Part shown: positions 60,113 to 64,000 of the stretch, piece after piece
How the letters are laid out: every line of letters starts with the position of its first letter
Position numbering within the stretch: the first letter of the stretch is position 1
Origin: Liolophura sinensis
Taxonomy: Eukaryota; Mollusca; Polyplacophora; Chitonida; Chitonidae
Assembly (NCBI RefSeq): GCF_032854445.1
Contig: NC_088301.1
Span: 3,038,001-3,102,000 of the forward strand
Direction of reading: 5' to 3'
Length of the DNA stretch: 64,000 nt
Translations under genes and position numbers: made by a program
Notes under the pieces: model-generated
Told to the model about the DNA's origin: nothing
Database searches by the model: none
The model's input: only the letters and a program-made list of their open reading frames with translations

Positions 60113-60735
60113 ATGTGATGAAAATTACTATATATTATTATTGTGGGAAGAGTCATAAAACTGACGGTCTTATACATGAGGAATTTTTGAGTGAGACGTT
60201 CAACAACGATCAAAGGATTAAAAGGGGAAAGATTTGTTGGCTGCTTTCACGTACAGCATGATGTGGATTAATCTGAAATGCTTCTGCATTTCAAGACATG
60301 AAGATCACGAAGTCAAAAAGAGATGTACTATTGATATGGTATGAAGAGATCACAAGCCCCGGGCATTACCTTCAGTCCTAAGGTGAAGTGGATATACTGT
60401 ACAGCCTTAGTGTATCATATGAAATATGACTGTGCATCCTAACACAGTAAGCTTCTTCCTGTCCATGGGTTGCCTACCATATATGTATTTCCAAAAGAAA
60501 GCTACATTTACGAGATTGATGGCGTTTGATACATCATCGAGTCACCTGTTGGCTGAAGAGACATGGTTCATCTCTAATTCCAATTAGAAATGTTTTTGCC
60601 CGCCGAATTTCTCATTGTTATCATGCATTGAAATAAGGGTATGAATTCGTCCAAAAATCCATGTTTTATTGTGTCATACAAATAGTGTTACAAAATAACC
60701 TTCAGTCCATGTGTGATTGTTGTTGGGCAAGAGTG
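60113..60735. other. Non-coding spacer
   Basis: No gene or repeat recognised between the family-2 SINE and the next array. Confidence 0.4.
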
Positions 60736-60769
60736 TTCCAGTGCCTCAGTTCAGACTACCACCCCCAGG

Positions 60770-62440
60770 TGGCTTGACGGAATCGAGTTGTTACGGGTAG
60801 AGGCACAGCCTTACACCAGGTGGCATGTCAGAATCCAGCTGATAGTGCTGGAGGTGCAGTTTTACACCAGGTGGCATGTCAGAATCCAGCTGATAGTGGT
60901 AGAGGTGCAGCCTTACACCAGGTGGCATGTCGCAATCCAGCTGATAGTGAGAGAGGTGCAGCCTTGCACCAGGTGGCATGTCAGAATCCAGCTGATAGTG
61001 GTAGAGGTGCAGCCTTACACTAGGTGGCATGTCAGAATCCAGCTGATAGTGGTAGAGGTGCAGCCTTACACCATGTGGCATGTCGGAATCCAGCTGATAG
61101 AGGTAGAGGTGCAGCCTTACAACAGGTGGCTTGTCAGGATCCAGATGATAGAGGTTCAGCCTTACATCAGGTGAGGGGCTTTGTTGGTTAGCGCGCTAGC
61201 GCAGCGTAATGACTCAGGAGCCTCTCACCAATGCGGTCGCTGTGAGTTTAAGTCCAGCTCATGCTGGCTTCCTCTTCGGCCGTACGTTGAAAGGTCTTTC
61301 AGCAACCTGCGGATGGTCATGGGTTTCCCCCGGGCTCTGCCCAATTTCTTCCAACCACTTTGCTGGCAGCCGTCGTATAAGTGAAATATTCTTGAGTACG
61401 GCGTTAAAGACCAATCAAATAAATAAAATAAATACACCAGGTGATTTAAAGTAATCCAGCTGTTATTGGTAGAAGTGCAGCGTTACACTAGGTGACCTTA
61501 TGGAATCCAGGAGTTACTGATAGAGGCTTTATGGAATTCAGGTGTTTCTGGTACATCTGCAGCTTTACGGCATGCGGGTTGATGGAATCAACCTAGTGCA
61601 CCTAGTGCAGCTTTACGGTTGATGGAATCCAGCTGTTTCTGGTACAGCTGCAGCTTTACGGCATGCGGGTTGATGGAATCCAGCTGTTTCTGGTACAGCT
61701 GCAGCTTTACGGCATGCGGGTTGATGGAATCCAGCTGTTTCTGGCACAGCTGCAGCTTTACGGCATGCGGGTTGATGGAATCCAGCTGTTTCTGGTACAG
61801 CTGCAGCCCTACGGCATGCGGGTTGAGGAAATCCAGCTGTTTCTGGTACAGCTGCAGCTTTACGGCATGCGGGTTGATGGAATCAGCTTTTACTGGTAGA
61901 GGTGCAGCTTTATACTACTGGTTTGAAGGAATCCAGATGTTACTGGTAGAGGTGCAGCCTTACACCGTGTGGTTTGAAGGAATCCAGCCGTTACTGGTAG
62001 AGGTGCAGCCTTACACCGTGTGATTTGAAGGAATCCAGCCGTTACTGGTAGAGGTGCAGCCTTACCTGTGTGGTTTGAAGGAATCCAGATGTTACTGGTA
62101 GAGGTGCAGCCTTACACCGTGTGATTTGAAGGAATCCAGCCGTTACTGGTAGAGGTGCAGCCTTACCTGTGTGGTTTGAAAGAATCCAGATGTTACTGGT
62201 AGAGGTGCAGCCTTACCTGTGTGGTTTGAAGGAATCCAGCCGTTACTGGTAGAGGTGCAGCCTTACACCGTGTGGTTTGAAGGAATCCAGCCGTTACTGG
62301 TACAGGTGCAGCCTTATCTGTGTGGTTTGAAGCAATCCAGATGTTACTGGTAGAGGTGCAGCCTTACACCGTGTGATTTGAAGGAATCCAGCTGTCACTG
62401 GTAGGGATGCATCCTTAAACCAGGTGGCTTGTCGGGTACC
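60770..62440. repeat. 51-bp minisatellite with three unit types, split by a SINE
   Basis: Left block, 60,770-61,165: aggtgcagccttacaccagg, tggcatgtcagaatccagct, gatagtggtag, about 8 copies. Middle, 61,600-61,900: gttgatggaatccagctgtt, tctggtacagctgcagcttt, acggcatgcgg, about 6 copies. Right, 61,900-62,430: tggtagaggtgcagccttac, accgtgtggtttgaaggaat, ccagccgttac, about 10 copies. All share aatccag and gcagc landmarks at the same spacing, so they are lineages of one repeat. The 153- and 134-codon frames follow from the 51-bp (17-codon) period. Confidence 0.94.
61168..61437 (+). repeat. Full-length SINE family 1 inserted in the 51-bp array
   Basis: Contains gcgcgctagcgcagcgtaat, gcggtcgctgtgagtttaag, ctcttcggccgtacgttgaa and a gaccaatcaaataaataaaa tail. 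caggtga occurs on both sides, again matching the array unit. Confidence 0.92.
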
Positions 62441-62620
62441 ACAAAATGATGGTTTACGCACGTGCGGAGGTATTACAGCAACCTGCGAATGGCCGTGGGT
62501 TTCCCCCTGGCTCTGCCCGGTTTCCACCCACCATAATGCTGGCAGTCGTATATACACTTGAAATATTGTCGAGTACTAGGTAAAACACAAGTCAAATAAA
62601 TAAACCAATAAATAATAATG
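62435..62620 (+). repeat. 5'-truncated SINE family 1 at the end of the array
   Basis: Starts near tacgcacgtgcggaggtatt and continues gcaacctgcgaatggccgtg, ggtttccacccaccataatg, with a gtcaaataaataaaccaata tail. The tRNA-like head is missing. Confidence 0.85.
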
Positions 62621-62639
62621 ATGGTTTCCTGCTGACCAA

Positions 62640-64000
62640 TATGTAAGTGAAATGTTCTCCAGTATCAAAACCTACCAAATAAATACATTTTCACACTCTC
62701 ATCGAGACATGCCCGGTACACTGCTTTTGTCTTCTACTGCTTTTAAAGTTCGTGGTGATGTCCTTCAAATCTCCCACGTCTGAAGATCTCTGACTAAAAA
62801 ATAATTTTCTAACGTCCATTTCAGTAGGTTCATGCTTATTAAAATACAGGATCCGTCGCTTGCAACAAACAAAGGAAAGATATTTATAAAGATTGTGTAC
62901 ATGTACGATTTATTATAAAGCATATTTCTGGCGTAATATGGTTTATAATTTGAACCAAGAAGTCGTACAAACTCAGATTTCTTGCCCTGTTTTCTCTATA
63001 AAAAAACGTAACTCAGTAAGCTAACTTAAAAGAAATCAGCTTCTATTTCGACTACAAAAGGTAAATGCTTTTTAAATACATGGGTGAATAAAGCATATAC
63101 ACCGACACTAACCGTTTTCCGCGCTAGTCTACAGATAGGAATCTGTCTTTGCGTATCCGATGTCTTCCGAATGTAGATTTGCTACATATTAACAACAGTA
63201 AGCCTTAAAACAACCCACAGGTGTATAAATGCTACATTATCCAATCTACTTTTTGTGTTTTAAAAGTAATTCTGTACCCGGTACCAGTTGAAATCTTTGC
63301 TCAGTTTACATGCATGATTATTAATTGCGATACAGATGGAAAGTGAAATGAATAGTTAAGTAAGGCCATAGCCATTACCTCAGGGTTTGAAAAACATGAT
63401 TCAGTCCTATTAACGTACACTACCCTGCGCTACCATACGCTACTAGACATAAATAAGCACAATATGGTAAACAATAAAAAATATTTTATATAGATATATA
63501 AACATTATGTCTGATAAAAGCTGTTACATAGTTTCAAATCGTGTACTTCAAATGCGCAAAAATCTCGAGGACTTAATCGGCACATTTATTTCCCTGGATC
63601 GGTGATGGCAGTGAATTGTGTGGGAAGACTTCCGGTCTTTCAAGTCTTACGCCGGAAATGAATGCCGGCAATTGCAGAAAGTCTCATTTGAGTTCATTCA
63701 GAGCTCGTGCGGACGTGAGTAAATGACATTACACAAGGCATCTTAAGTTTTTGGCTATCTGTTTTCAGACACCAAATACAGTGTTCTGATTCTTCTTACA
63801 GTATGGCCAAAGAAAACTTAGAAAACCCCCAAAAATCGCCATTCTTCACTGATATAACAGTCTGCTAAGTTATCCTAATTTTGCTTCTACATGTCGTTCT
63901 CCTGCACCATGATGATTCCTTCATATACGCCTCTTCTGACATGAATCAAGATTTTCATGGAGCTCTACCCGAGATCTGTTTCACTTTGGCGAAAACGACT
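62640..64000. other. Non-coding to the window edge
   Basis: No coding exon recognised. At about 63,640-63,720 a less AT-rich stretch with ccggaaatga, ending cggacgtgagt, could be a non-coding first exon of a gene lying to the right. That is a guess from the donor-like end and composition. Confidence 0.3.

Overview
This is a gene-sparse, repeat-rich stretch of an animal genome. The genes have introns with GT-AG borders. Two kinds of dispersed tRNA-derived SINE are scattered through the window, and there are about twenty minisatellite arrays. The SINE tails (ATCAAATAAATA, and GTGAGTGAGTGCTTGGGG read on the plus strand) are types I associate with lophotrochozoans such as molluscs or brachiopods. 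That placement is recognition from memory, not a search.

Genes, left to right. (1) 6.0-6.6 kb, plus: a tentative two-exon gene for a ~70-residue protein with a hydrophobic start and a hydrophobic C-terminal tail. (2) 8.1-20.0 kb, minus: a complete ten-exon gene reconstructed here, 478 residues, made of a signal peptide, two EGF-like domains, a full ZP domain, a furin-type site (RRKR), one transmembrane helix and a short cytoplasmic tail. All nine splice junctions keep phase. (3) 34.6-35.5 kb, minus, and 43.0-43.9 kb, plus: two closely related leucine-rich-repeat proteins in head-to-head orientation 7.5 kb apart. A further coding-like block of unknown identity lies just upstream of the first (35.6-35.9 kb). 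(4) 49.6-57.6 kb, plus: exons 2-7 of MRPL13 (mitochondrial ribosomal protein uL13m), with one extra base in exon 6. Its very short first coding exon is not securely placed.

Mobile DNA: about twenty SINE copies or fragments, a 592-bp internally deleted Tc1-like transposon (32.2-32.8 kb), a ~264-bp TTAA-type MITE (27.1-27.3 kb), and a 770-bp terminal-inverted-repeat element whose interior is a 145-bp tandem repeat (9.0-9.8 kb, in an intron of the ZP gene). No virus-like element was recognised.

Tandem arrays dominate 2.8-4.1, 16.3-17.7, 48.7-49.4, 57.8-59.7 and 60.8-62.4 kb, with smaller ones elsewhere. Many have unit lengths that are multiples of three, so they produce long open frames that are almost certainly not genes. 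SINEs sit inside or against the arrays at least six times. The regions 20-34 kb and 36-43 kb hold no gene that I can support.
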